A stretch of 63,602 bases of DNA from Flavobacteriales bacterium UBA5081 (GCA_002415785.1 DIAJ01000005.1:8676-72277), one strand, 5' to 3'. Positions 17,658-26,350 are shown, numbered from the stretch's first letter. Notes: generated from the sequence alone by a model not told the origin. Numbers and translations are program-made.

Positions 17658-20477
17658 TTACTTACTCAAGTAAAGGTTTCTTTCTGAATAAACCTCTCTA
17701 AAGAATTTATCCTTTAAATCATCAATAAAACGTATGGCTTCACCTGTTGATTTCATTTCAGGTCCTAACTCTTTATTCACATTTGGAAATTTATCAAATG
17801 AGAATACGGGTATTTTAATCGCATAACCTTTTTGATAAGGTTGGAAGTTAAAATCTTTCACCTTTTTATCCCCCAACATTACTTTTGTTGCGTAATTTAC
17901 ATAAGGTTCTCTGTATGCTTTAGCAATAAAAGGCACTGTTCTAGAAGCTCTTGGATTTGCCTCAATAATATAAACTTTTTCCTCTTTAACAGCAAATTGT
18001 ATATTAATTAAACCTTTTGTCTCTAATGCAACGGCAATCTTTTTGGTATACTCTTTAATTTGATTCAAAACATTTTCACTTAAATCAAAAGCAGGAAGTA
18101 CCGCATAAGAGTCACCCGAGTGAATTCCCGCCGGCTCTATATGCTCCATAATTCCAATTATATAAACATCTTCTCCATCGCAAATGGCATCAGCCTCTGC
18201 TTCAATTGCACCAGATAAAAAGTGATCTAAAAGAATCTTATTTCCGGGCAAATCTCTTAGAATGTTTACAACATGTTGTTCCAGCTCTGTTTCGTTGATT
18301 ACAATTTTCATGCTTTGTCCTCCTAATACATAAGACGGACGAACCAATAGTGGAAAGCCAATTTCTCGGCTCAACTCAATAGCCTCGTCTGCTGTTTCAA
18401 TTGAGCCGTACTTAGGGTAAGGAATGTCATTGGCTTTTAGCAAATCAGAGAAACTACCTCTGTCTTCTGCTAAGTCAAGTGCTTTATAACTTGTTCCAAT
18501 AATATTTATACCATATCGATCAAGCTTTTCAGCTAATTTTAAAGCAGTTTGTCCGCCTAACTGAACAATTACACCTTCCGGCTTTTCATGCTGAATGATG
18601 TCGTAAATATGCTCCCAAAACACCGGTTCAAAATAAAGCTTATCTGCTGTATCAAAGTCAGTAGAAACAGTTTCAGGATTACAGTTAATCATGATCGTTT
18701 CATAACCGCACTCTTTAGCCGCTAAAATTCCATGAACACAGCAATAATCAAATTCAATGCCTTGACCAATTCTATTAGGTCCTGAACCTAATACAATAAT
18801 TTTCTTTTTATCACTTACCTCAGACTCATTTTCTTCTTCAAAAGTGCTATAATAATAGGGCGTTTGTGCTTCAAATTCTGCTGCGCAAGTATCCACTAAT
18901 TTATATACTCTATTAATTCCAAGCTCATTTCTTTTATCATATACTTCACTTTCTAAGCAATTTAACAAATGAGCAATCTGTCGATCGGCGTATCCCTTCT
19001 GCTTTGCCTCTAATAAAATATCTTTGGGTAGCGTTTTAAGGTTAAACCTCTCAATTTCATTTTCCAAACTAATCAACTCTTCAATCTGACGTAAAAACCA
19101 TTTATCGATTAGAGTAGCTTTATATATTGTAGAAAGTGGTATTCCCAACTTAATCGCATCATATAAATGGAACAATCTGTTCCAAGATGGGTTAGCTAAA
19201 CTCTCTAAAATAGCGTCTTGGTCTGTCAATTCTTTGCCATCAGCACCTAAACCGTTTCTCTTAATTTCGAGCGACTGACAAGCTTTCTGTAAGGCTTCTT
19301 GAAAAGATCGACCAATTCCCATAACCTCACCTACTGACTTCATTTGCAAGCCTAACTCCTTTTCAGGGCTATCGAATTTATCAAAGTTCCAGCGAGGGAT
19401 TTTTACAATTACATAATCAAGGGTAGGTTCAAAGTAGGCTGAAGTATTTCCAGTAATTTGATTGCTTAACTCGTCTAAATGATACCCAATTGCCAATTTA
19501 GCGGCGATTTTAGCAATCGGGTATCCGGTAGCTTTTGAAGCTAAAGCAGAAGATCTAGAAACTCTTGGATTAATTTCAATCGCAATTATTTCTTCTTTCT
19601 CATCATTGCTCACTGCAAACTGAACATTACAACCTCCGGCAAAGTCACCAATTGAGCGCATCATTTTAATGGCCATATCTCGCATTTTCTGATAAGTAGT
19701 ATCAGAAAGTGTCATCGCCGGGGCAACTGTTATTGAATCTCCGGTATGAATCCCCATTGGGTCCATATTTTCAATGGAGCAAATAATAATTACATTATCA
19801 TTGGAATCACGAAGCAATTCTAATTCATATTCTTTCCAACCTAGTACAGCCTTATCAATCATTACCTCATGAATAGGCGATGCATGAAGCCCACGGGTGA
19901 GCTTTTTATCAAACTCTTCAGCTGTATGAACAAAAGAAGCCCCGGAACCACCTAATGTGTATGAAGGTCGAATTACAAGTGGGAAACCAATTTCTTGTGC
20001 AAAGTTTTTACCTTCTAAAAATGAATTGGCAATTTTTGATGGAGCTACTCCCACTCCAATTTTAACCATCAACTCTCTAAACTCTTCTCTGTCTTCTGTG
20101 ATATTAATCGCAGCAATATCCACCCCAATCATTTTCACATTGTACTTCTCCCAAATTCCAATCTCATCACACTTAATAGCTAAATTAAGCGCTGTTTGTC
20201 CACCCATCGTTGGAAGTACTGCATCAATATCCGGGTGCTCTGTTAAAATTTTCTCAATTGACTCAGGCTCCAATGGCTCTAAATAAATGTTATCGGCCAT
20301 TACAGGATCTGTCATAATCGTCGCCGGATTGGAGTTAATTAAAGTTACTTTAATTCCCTCCTCTCTTAATGAACGAGCTGCTTGAGAGCCGGAGTAGTCA
20401 AATTCACAGGCTTGACCAATTACAATTGGTCCGCTTCCAATAATTAGGGTATGTTTAATGTTTGGATTTTTAGGCAT
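17658..20477 (-). CDS. carB: carbamoyl-phosphate synthase large subunit, short form lacking the C-terminal allosteric domain
   Basis: 939 residues. CarB makes carbamoyl phosphate from bicarbonate, ATP and ammonia delivered by CarA, for pyrimidine and arginine synthesis. Both ATP-grasp halves are present, opening with GSGPIVIGQACEFDYSG (13-29) and GSGPNRIGQGIEFDYC (mid-protein), with GGQTALNLA and GGQTALKLA repeats. The E. coli enzyme has 1073 residues and ends in an MGS-like regulatory domain that binds UMP, IMP and ornithine. This one stops after the second synthetase half, so that domain is absent. From memory, roughly 950-residue CarB proteins are common in Flavobacteriia. carA is not in the window. 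Confidence 0.96.
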   Translation of the reverse strand: MPKNPNIKHTLIIGSGPIVIGQACEFDYSGSQAARSLREEGIKVTLINSNPATIMTDPVMADNIYLEPLEPESIEKILTEHPDIDAVLPTMGGQTALNLAIKCDEIGIWEKYNVKMIGVDIAAINITEDREEFRELMVKIGVGVAPSKIANSFLEGKNFAQEIGFPLVIRPSYTLGGSGASFVHTAEEFDKKLTRGLHASPIHEVMIDKAVLGWKEYELELLRDSNDNVIIICSIENMDPMGIHTGDSITVAPAMTLSDTTYQKMRDMAIKMMRSIGDFAGGCNVQFAVSNDEKEEIIAIEINPRVSRSSALASKATGYPIAKIAAKLAIGYHLDELSNQITGNTSAYFEPTLDYVIVKIPRWNFDKFDSPEKELGLQMKSVGEVMGIGRSFQEALQKACQSLEIKRNGLGADGKELTDQDAILESLANPSWNRLFHLYDAIKLGIPLSTIYKATLIDKWFLRQIEELISLENEIERFNLKTLPKDILLEAKQKGYADRQIAHLLNCLESEVYDKRNELGINRVYKLVDTCAAEFEAQTPYYYSTFEEENESEVSDKKKIIVLGSGPNRIGQGIEFDYCCVHGILAAKECGYETIMINCNPETVSTDFDTADKLYFEPVFWEHIYDIIQHEKPEGVIVQLGGQTALKLAEKLDRYGINIIGTSYKALDLAEDRGSFSDLLKANDIPYPKYGSIETADEAIELSREIGFPLLVRPSYVLGGQSMKIVINETELEQHVVNILRDLPGNKILLDHFLSGAIEAEADAICDGEDVYIIGIMEHIEPAGIHSGDSYAVLPAFDLSENVLNQIKEYTKKIAVALETKGLINIQFAVKEEKVYIIEANPRASRTVPFIAKAYREPYVNYATKVMLGDKKVKDFNFQPYQKGYAIKIPVFSFDKFPNVNKELGPEMKSTGEAIRFIDDLKDKFFREVYSERNLYLSK

Positions 20478-20497
20478 AGGTAGGCAGTTTTGAAGTG

Positions 20498-20505
20498 CGA
20501 AATTA
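20498..20505 (-). promoter_or_regulatory. -7-like element TAATTTCG for carB
   Basis: On the minus strand TAATTTCG, one mismatch from TAnnTTTG, lies 20 bases upstream of the carB ATG. No clear -33 TTG. Confidence 0.35.
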
Positions 20506-20548
20506 CATTACAATAAAATATTCAGAAAATTGTTTGATGAGTTTTTAT

Positions 20549-20581
20549 AAAAAAAAAGGACTGTTTTTCAACAGTCCTTTT
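20549..20581 (-). terminator. intrinsic terminator of the T9SS propeller gene
   Basis: A perfect 12-bp stem (20554-20565 with 20570-20581, core AAAGGACTGTT/AACAGTCCTTT) closes a four-base loop. Read on the minus strand it runs into nine consecutive T residues. It lies 16 bases after the stop of the gene at 20597 and upstream of carB, so it insulates the two. Confidence 0.93.
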
Positions 20582-20596
20582 CAATTTAAAATATAT

Positions 20597-23500
20597 TTAT
20601 TGTTTAATAAACTTAGTACTAAACACCTGGTTCTGATGAACCGCACGTATTATATACGTTCCTCGATCAAGATCTGAGAAGTTTAGTCTTCTTGTATTCT
20701 TTCCATAATTCAATCGACTTAACTTTTCTTCTTTTACTTTTTGACCTCTAATATTGTAGATATCGATTAAAACCGGAGAATTTACATCTTCAATTTTAAA
20801 CTCAATACTTGCAATATCCTGAACAGGATTAGGGAACATTTTCATGGAGTTTTCGAAAGTTTTACTTTCTACAACTTCATTAAACCCTCTGTTATTTAAC
20901 CCTACTAATTGATCAGCTCTATACACACCTCTACCATGAGTAGCAATATATATAGCACCTGAGTTTTTAACTCTTGGGTAGTATTCCTGAATTTGCTTGA
21001 TTTCAAATACCGGCACTTGACCTAAGCCTGTATTTTCCTCTGTCCACTGAACAGCTGTTGGATTAGGATCAAAGGCGTTATCTGTAGCAAAAACACCAAA
21101 GTCATTCCCAATCAATACTTTGTTTGGATCTCTGTAGTCAATCATTACAGCGTATGCCGGTGCAAGTGGTAAAGCTGAGCTACCGTTACCCTGAATGAAG
21201 TCATAGTTCCCTATAGGGTCAGTTATAGTAGTTGCATTGTAGAATCTTGCAACTTTTGCTTGATTGTTATAATTACCCAAAGCAACAATAACATTATCCG
21301 AGTTATTTGGATCAATCGCTATACTAGTTACTGCTCGATTAGGGAAATGACCAATTCTATGACACTTTCCTGCTAGCTTTTGCGTTACCACTTTATTCAA
21401 ATTCACTCCCGAAGATTGTTTTAAACCGGTTGGAACACTATCATTTAAACTTGAGACTCTATATAAACCACCGTCTCTTGTTCCTACAAACATGTGATTA
21501 CCGTCTGGAGTAAACTTGATATCTAAAACGTCAGATGTAATTGCATGAGGCGTTGACAACTCACCTGCTATATAATTCCAAACAATATCAGTATTTCCTT
21601 TTAACAGATCTCTAGTCATCATTATATTTCTGTCAGTTCTGTCAGATTGAGCACCAGACCACCAGTTAGCCGATGCTAACATAGTTTGAACACGATCTTG
21701 TACTTTAAAAGAATATCTGAAACGAACATTCATCTCTTCCACTATTAAATAAGCAGTTCCGGTTTCACTCCCGAAAGTAAATGTATCTACTTCATACCTT
21801 ACATCATAATCATCACCAATTAACAAATTGGTATAATCATACTCTGTTCCAAAAGTATAGTTTGTACTAATAGTTGAGCCCGAATCAGCTCTTCTATTTA
21901 AGTAGATTATCTGACTATTAGCATCCACAGTAAAGGTGTCGAAATTGACAATAAGTTGATTATTTGTTCCATTCAAAAGCAAAGTATCAAACCTACCGGA
22001 ACCGGCAGAGACTGTATCAAAGGGATAAATCCCTGTTCTAATAGTATCAATGTATCTAAATTGAATGTTTTTATTCTCTAACGCTAAATAATGAGCACCT
22101 GAATTTAATGTATCAACAGTATAGTCAACTAATGAATTAACACTAAGTAAGAAGTTTCTATAATCGTCAAGTGTCCCTAACGTATAAGAGCGATTAATAA
22201 CCGATGGTACATTCGCTCTTCTCTTTATTTGAATTGTCTTATTTATTGTATCTACTGTTAATGTATCTAAATTGACAATGAGCGGACTACTTACTTCGCT
22301 TAACAAGAATGTATCTAAATTAGTAAACTCTGAAATGGTGTCAAATGGGTTTCCAACTTGATAAGCCGGAGTAATTGTATCAACATTTACTATACTATCC
22401 CAATAACGTACTACATCCGGCCAGTACCAAGAAGCATCCACCTTTCTTTTTTGTAATATTCTAGCATTATTATTGCTTTCAAACTCTACCGAATCTCCCC
22501 ATGGAATTGGCGGCAATACTTCTGCAACGGAATCAATAGTAACATAATCAGTCGAAGCTAAGTGATTAAATGACTCCCAAAGCTCAATAGTACTATAAAA
22601 CACAGGCGAACACCCTGTAGGTGTACCACAAGCTGCTGACATATACAAGTTGGTATTTGTAATATTAGCGCCTGACAAATTTGTATTTCCTGATGTTGTC
22701 CCAATTCCCTGAACTCTTGTTAGTGAGTTAAACTGAGATGTTGAAACCCCAACAGATGTATCAATATTTGATAGCGCTGCATCAAATCCATCACCTCCGG
22801 TAGCTAAAATAGACCCCAAATTATTATTGAATTTTATGCCCATTAACTGAGACCCGTTGTCTTGAGCTCCGGCTAAAATAACACCTTGACCATTTACATC
22901 CATACCATAAAATTGAGTTACCCCGTATTTATAGTTATTTGTAGTAAAGCTAGGCAACTCGTCATTCATATTAACTGATTTGCCAATCCCCCCATCTGAA
23001 GCGATATATGCTATATCAGAATTTGTTGGATCAAACTCAATGGCATGTTTGTCTGCATGAACATATTGAGGTGACAAGTTTTCATTAAACATTGAAATAA
23101 CATCAATTTGTGACCAAAGTCCATTTGCAGGTTCTGGGTCTGTAGTACTTTGCACCCATTTATATAATGTAATACCACCAACAATAATTTTGCCCGGATC
23201 ATCAGGATACACCTGAATGGTGTTGTCCCAGTCACCTTGACAGCCACTACCCCCACTTGGCTGAGCATACATATCAAAACCTGCTGCTCCTCCAGGACCA
23301 ATCACTTCCCAAGTTAGACCTGCATCTCTAGAACGATATATATTGTCTAAACAGTTATTAGGGCCCGCTGCGGCAGCATATATAATATTATTATCTGAAG
23401 GTGCAATAGCTATCTCAACCCTTCTGATATTACTATTGGAAGGTGTGGTTTCTGTAAAAGTATTTCCACCATCATGAGAAACAAAGATTTTACCTGTATT

Positions 23501-24319
23501 CGACCCAAACCTTCTACCATAAGTAACTACAATAACACTATCATTATCTCCTATCTTAATATCATCACATCTTTGACTTAAACCAATCGGATCAGTGATA
23601 GATGAGTCAGACATATCTATTTTGCGCAAGCCATTATTCATGGCTACCCATAAAATATCATTATCAACTTTAGAAGCCGCAACTTCTCCAATGGTAGTAT
23701 AATCAATAAAAGCATCTCCCCTATATGTTGGAGCAACGATGGTTTCAAAGTTTCCATCGCCTGTTAACTTATGAACTCCTGAACCGATAAAAAAGTAACC
23801 TCTATCTTTTGTGTTGTTATAATTTTCAAAGTGTCCACCGGTACCTACATAAATACTTCCATCAACACCCTGAGTAATTGAAGAAATTAAATTTACTTTA
23901 AAATCATCATCGTAAGGTTTCCACTCCCTTGCTTTATCAATAGACTTGAATAAACCGCCGGCAACGCCTCCTGCATAAATATGATTCGGGTTATTTTTGT
24001 CTACTAAAAGAGCCCTCGTTCTTCCACCAACATTATCCGGCCCTTGGAACTGCCAAACAAGCCCTAAAGAAGCTTTTGCCTTGGGCATTCTTGAAACTTG
24101 TTTTTCTGCAGCAAAAACATACTGAGGATCAACCTCTCCTGTTACTGGATCTGCCTTAATACTTTGAATATATTCTAAATAGCCCTTTGCTGAATTAGAA
24201 TAATCTTCTCCAAACTGTCTTGGAAAATATTTAGCTTCTTTCGAACTACTTAGTGAAATGTATCCGATAGCAAGCGCTAAAACAGGGAGTGTCAAAAGCG
24301 TAAATCTTTTGATTTTCAT
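20597..24319 (-). CDS. T9SS-secreted sortilin/VPS10- and BNR-type beta-propeller protein
   Basis: 1240 residues. An N-terminal signal or anchor helix (about 5-25) is followed by a sialidase/BNR-like propeller region (about 75-560) with repeated IYAGG..GGLFKS, I-x-V-S-x-D-G-G-x-T-F and YIASDGGIGKS asparagine/aspartate-box motifs, then more propeller blades at 890-1140. A T9SS type A sorting domain closes it (about 1155-1240; MFPNPVQDIASIEF, DIYNIRGQKVKEE, GTYIIRAVHQNQVFSTKFIKQ). Residues 660-765 and 770-876 are two copies of one unit inserted between the propeller parts. The catalytic residues of a true sialidase or glycosidase cannot be assigned. It should be exported and surface-attached. 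A strong terminator follows. Confidence 0.88.
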   Translation of the reverse strand: MKIKRFTLLTLPVLALAIGYISLSSSKEAKYFPRQFGEDYSNSAKGYLEYIQSIKADPVTGEVDPQYVFAAEKQVSRMPKAKASLGLVWQFQGPDNVGGRTRALLVDKNNPNHIYAGGVAGGLFKSIDKAREWKPYDDDFKVNLISSITQGVDGSIYVGTGGHFENYNNTKDRGYFFIGSGVHKLTGDGNFETIVAPTYRGDAFIDYTTIGEVAASKVDNDILWVAMNNGLRKIDMSDSSITDPIGLSQRCDDIKIGDNDSVIVVTYGRRFGSNTGKIFVSHDGGNTFTETTPSNSNIRRVEIAIAPSDNNIIYAAAAGPNNCLDNIYRSRDAGLTWEVIGPGGAAGFDMYAQPSGGSGCQGDWDNTIQVYPDDPGKIIVGGITLYKWVQSTTDPEPANGLWSQIDVISMFNENLSPQYVHADKHAIEFDPTNSDIAYIASDGGIGKSVNMNDELPSFTTNNYKYGVTQFYGMDVNGQGVILAGAQDNGSQLMGIKFNNNLGSILATGGDGFDAALSNIDTSVGVSTSQFNSLTRVQGIGTTSGNTNLSGANITNTNLYMSAACGTPTGCSPVFYSTIELWESFNHLASTDYVTIDSVAEVLPPIPWGDSVEFESNNNARILQKRKVDASWYWPDVVRYWDSIVNVDTITPAYQVGNPFDTISEFTNLDTFLLSEVSSPLIVNLDTLTVDTINKTIQIKRRANVPSVINRSYTLGTLDDYRNFLLSVNSLVDYTVDTLNSGAHYLALENKNIQFRYIDTIRTGIYPFDTVSAGSGRFDTLLLNGTNNQLIVNFDTFTVDANSQIIYLNRRADSGSTISTNYTFGTEYDYTNLLIGDDYDVRYEVDTFTFGSETGTAYLIVEEMNVRFRYSFKVQDRVQTMLASANWWSGAQSDRTDRNIMMTRDLLKGNTDIVWNYIAGELSTPHAITSDVLDIKFTPDGNHMFVGTRDGGLYRVSSLNDSVPTGLKQSSGVNLNKVVTQKLAGKCHRIGHFPNRAVTSIAIDPNNSDNVIVALGNYNNQAKVARFYNATTITDPIGNYDFIQGNGSSALPLAPAYAVMIDYRDPNKVLIGNDFGVFATDNAFDPNPTAVQWTEENTGLGQVPVFEIKQIQEYYPRVKNSGAIYIATHGRGVYRADQLVGLNNRGFNEVVESKTFENSMKMFPNPVQDIASIEFKIEDVNSPVLIDIYNIRGQKVKEEKLSRLNYGKNTRRLNFSDLDRGTYIIRAVHQNQVFSTKFIKQ

Positions 24320-24458
24320 ATAACTAACATTTTAAATTAAACTACAGTAAGAAGCCACAATTTACGAATAAATTTATATGACCAAACTTTTATTGAAATT
24401 TTGTTAAACATTATTCATTAGACAAACATTGGAGGAGAATTGTTGCCTGGCATAGAAA

Positions 24459-25205
24459 TTATTCTTCTCTGGCTCCAAATAAAATTGTTAAATAAACATT
24501 TAAATATAATTGACGGTTTCCGGCAAAGGCCATTATAGGTATTTTTTCAAGAAACAAATCGGTTTTAAGTCCAAGTTCAATAGCTCTCAAAGTTTCTCTA
24601 TCGTTCCCATAATCAAAGTGCAAACCTGCTTTAAAAAAAGCACCCGGATATAGCCTTATTTCATCTATCCCATTAATAAAAGAGGCTTTACCATATATTT
24701 CTCCTTGCTGGTGCTCGTCGGGATCATACCTTTCTCTAACTATGATTGTATTGTTTCTTTCATCAACTTTTTCAACATTCAGATATATGGGCTTTGCCAA
24801 CCCTAATGACATTCCTATATGAGTAACATAAGTAATAGAAACTCCGCTTATCGACTGTTTAGGAACAAAAACATTATGATATCCAATGCTAGGTCTAATT
24901 GTATAGAGAGCATTTTTTTTTCCATATACATACCCACGCATATCATCATCAAAAGGACTAACACTTTTTATTTCTCTTGGATGACGAATATTGGCAATTT
25001 CGACTTCATAAATTTGCTTTGTATAGCCGGAAGTATATTTACCCCAACGATAAGCAGCGTGAAAACCATTGGTATGCATCCCAATTCCTCCCGATTTCTC
25101 TGATGAAAAAGTAGTTGTCTTTTCTTCAAAGATGGTTTCTTGAGCATAATTTTTTATGCTCAAGAAAAAACATACTATAATTAATGGATATATTTTTTTA
25201 TACAT
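24459..25205 (-). CDS. conserved-looking secreted protein, possibly a small outer-membrane beta-barrel
   Basis: 248 residues; I do not recognise a named family. It has a signal peptide (1-21, ending NYAQ). The mature part alternates hydrophobic and polar residues with many aromatic and glycine positions (GIGMHTNGFHAAYRWGKYTSGY, LYTIRPSIGYHNVF, FFKAGLHFDYGND), as in outer-membrane barrel strands. It ends LYLNVYLTILFGAREE, where the last strand would precede a short polar tail. It stands alone, divergent from osmC. An outer-membrane location is inference from this pattern. Confidence 0.7.
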   Translation of the reverse strand: MYKKIYPLIIVCFFLSIKNYAQETIFEEKTTTFSSEKSGGIGMHTNGFHAAYRWGKYTSGYTKQIYEVEIANIRHPREIKSVSPFDDDMRGYVYGKKNALYTIRPSIGYHNVFVPKQSISGVSITYVTHIGMSLGLAKPIYLNVEKVDERNNTIIVRERYDPDEHQQGEIYGKASFINGIDEIRLYPGAFFKAGLHFDYGNDRETLRAIELGLKTDLFLEKIPIMAFAGNRQLYLNVYLTILFGAREE

Positions 25206-25233
25206 TCCTTCCTTAATATAAAGGGCAAAAATT

Positions 25234-25241
25234 TACTTTTG
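25234..25241 (+). promoter_or_regulatory. -7 promoter element TACTTTTG for osmC
   Basis: Perfect TAnnTTTG match in the 87-bp divergent gap, 51 bases upstream of the ATG at 25293. No clear -33 TTG. Confidence 0.45.
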
Positions 25242-25292
25242 TTCACTGTTTAATTTAGAAAACATTACTTACAAAAATAATCAATTTCTACT

Positions 25293-25697
25293 ATGAACAA
25301 ATACAAAGGCACTTATCTGGAAAACTTAAGGTGTAAGGTTGAACATATTGAGTCAGGCAGCATCATTAATACAGATGCACCAAAAGACAATCATGGAAAG
25401 GGAGAAATGTTCTCACCTACCGATCTTTTGGCAGCAGCTCTTGGATCATGCATGGTCACCATAATTGCTATTCGAGCCAATACTAAAAAAATTAATTTAG
25501 GGGCTGTAGACTTTGAGATTGAAAAAGTAATGCAATCTTCTCCTAGAAAAGTAGGTGAATTAAAACTAACTATTAAAATGAACAAAACACTCTCATTAAA
25601 AGATCGGGAGTACTTAGAAAAAGAAGGTTTAAACTGTCCGGTAGCACTAAGCCTGCACCCTGAGCTAAAACAGCAAGTTAGTTTTGAATATATTTAG
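25293..25697 (+). CDS. OsmC/Ohr family peroxide-reducing protein
   Basis: 134 residues, standard for the family. The two redox cysteines are Cys53 in ALGSCMVT and Cys115 in GLNCPVALSLHPE. OsmC/Ohr proteins reduce organic or lipid hydroperoxides using a thiol reductant in the cytosol. The 3' end overlaps the convergent ytxJ gene by 20 bp. With a bacilliredoxin-like protein and a cysteine-containing lipoprotein next door, this looks like a small thiol/peroxide defence island. OsmC cannot be separated from related YhfA-type proteins by eye. Confidence 0.9.
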   Translation: MNKYKGTYLENLRCKVEHIESGSIINTDAPKDNHGKGEMFSPTDLLAAALGSCMVTIIAIRANTKKINLGAVDFEIEKVMQSSPRKVGELKLTIKMNKTLSLKDREYLEKEGLNCPVALSLHPELKQQVSFEYI

Positions 25698-26016
25698 CAG
25701 CTTTTTCTGCGCTAATCGACAAATGAGAAGAATGATAAACTACTTCTCCATTTTTTAAAACTATTAATTGCGGGGATTGATGAGTCACGCCTGACTTTTC
25801 GGCAATTTGATTACTCAAAGAGCGATTGGCTAACAAATCTAAGTAGTACACCTCTTGGTCAGCATTGTATTTCTCCCACTCCATTTCTAATCTGCGCTTG
25901 GCTGCTGCACTAACAGGACAAGAGGTGGAATGTTTAAAAAAGACGACGACTTTTGATTGTGCATCATTCAATGCACTTTCTAAAACATCGGAAGAATCTA
26001 ACGTTCTCCAGTTCAC
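25678..26016 (-). CDS. ytxJ: bacillithiol-system monothiol redox protein YtxJ (bacilliredoxin BrxC-like)
   Basis: 112 residues with a thioredoxin-like fold. TSCPVS puts a single cysteine at 33, and QSPQL supplies the cis-proline loop. YtxJ (BrxC) is thought to remove bacillithiol from oxidised proteins. The start is a GTG at 26016, and the stop of the small lipoprotein gene at 26017-26145 directly abuts it with no intervening base, so translation is probably coupled. The 3' end overlaps osmC on the opposite strand. Bacillithiol synthesis genes are not in the window. Confidence 0.9.
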   Translation of the reverse strand: MNWRTLDSSDVLESALNDAQSKVVVFFKHSTSCPVSAAAKRRLEMEWEKYNADQEVYYLDLLANRSLSNQIAEKSGVTHQSPQLIVLKNGEVVYHSSHLSISAEKAAKYIQN

Positions 26017-26145
26017 TTAGGAAGGTTTTTGAGTATTTTCAACGTCTGCTTGACTATAGGCAGCACATCTTTGATGAGACTTACAAGAGGACAAGGTTAA
26101 TGCCGCAGCAAAAACGATTAATAAACCAAGTGATAATTTTTTCAT
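26017..26145 (-). CDS. 42-residue lipoprotein encoded directly upstream of ytxJ
   Basis: A short gene with a classical type II signal peptide: positively charged start MKKLS, hydrophobic core, lipobox LSSC with Cys21 as the lipidation site. The mature peptide is only 22 residues and holds a second cysteine in the segment RCAAYSQ, then ends in a polar tail. Its stop codon (26017-26019) touches the GTG of ytxJ. A perfect -7 element lies 27 bases upstream. I recall similar tiny C-x-A-Y lipoproteins in other Bacteroidota but know no function. The free cysteine beside a bacilliredoxin suggests a redox link (inference). Confidence 0.8.
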   Translation of the reverse strand: MKKLSLGLLIVFAAALTLSSCKSHQRCAAYSQADVENTQKPS

Positions 26146-26172
26146 TGTTCTTTTTTTTCTGTTCAGATTCTA

Positions 26173-26180
26173 CAAAAATA
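26173..26180 (-). promoter_or_regulatory. -7 promoter element TATTTTTG for the lipoprotein-ytxJ pair
   Basis: Perfect TAnnTTTG on the minus strand, 27 bases upstream of the lipoprotein ATG at 26145. This supports the short gene being expressed and leading the operon. Confidence 0.5.
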
Positions 26181-26217
26181 AATAATTGTCAATTACTTTC
26201 TAATAAAGTTCTTCAAC

Positions 26218-26249
26218 TTTGTAAAAGTAGTACGAAAAAGTTTTACAAA
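26218..26249. promoter_or_regulatory. 9-bp inverted repeat, possible operator between divergent genes
   Basis: TTTGTAAAA (26218-26226) and TTTTACAAA (26241-26249) are perfect inverted arms separated by 14 bases, roughly two helical turns centre to centre. There is no T-run on either side, so it is not a terminator. It sits between the lipoprotein-ytxJ promoter and the promoter of the Omp85-like gene, as an operator would. Confidence 0.4.
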
Positions 26250-26303
26250 TGTTCAAAAAGATTTTTTCATTAAAAAATACTCATTTTTGACTACTTTCAA
26301 ATT

Positions 26304-26336
26304 TTGGTCTTGTTCATATACTAACATTTATTTTTG
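26304..26336 (+). promoter_or_regulatory. candidate promoter for the Omp85-like gene: TTG and TATTTTTG
   Basis: TATTTTTG (26329-26336) matches TAnnTTTG fully. TTG at 26304-26306 lies 22 bases upstream of it, and a second TTG at 26310 lies 16 bases upstream. The ATG at 26351 is 14 bases after the element, so the leader would be short. Confidence 0.5.
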
Positions 26337-26350
26337 AGTGTTATAACCCT

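Noticed and set aside
19957..20286. 109-residue plus-strand frame within carB
   Set aside because: Antisense to well-conserved CarB sequence, with no start signals and low-complexity Ser/Pro/Ile composition typical of shadows.
20495..20677. Plus-strand 60-residue open frame across the carB/T9SS gap
   Set aside because: It runs through the strong terminator hairpin and into the end of the T9SS gene on the other strand; it is a shadow frame.
20597..24319. A catalytic sialidase or glycoside hydrolase
   Set aside because: Only aspartate-box/BNR-type motifs are visible; the arginine triad and nucleophile of sialidases could not be found.
26145..26350. Second short gene in the 205-bp gap before the Omp85-like gene
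   Set aside because: Frames are short, very AT-rich and contain the promoter elements and inverted repeat; none has a signal peptide or a sensible start.
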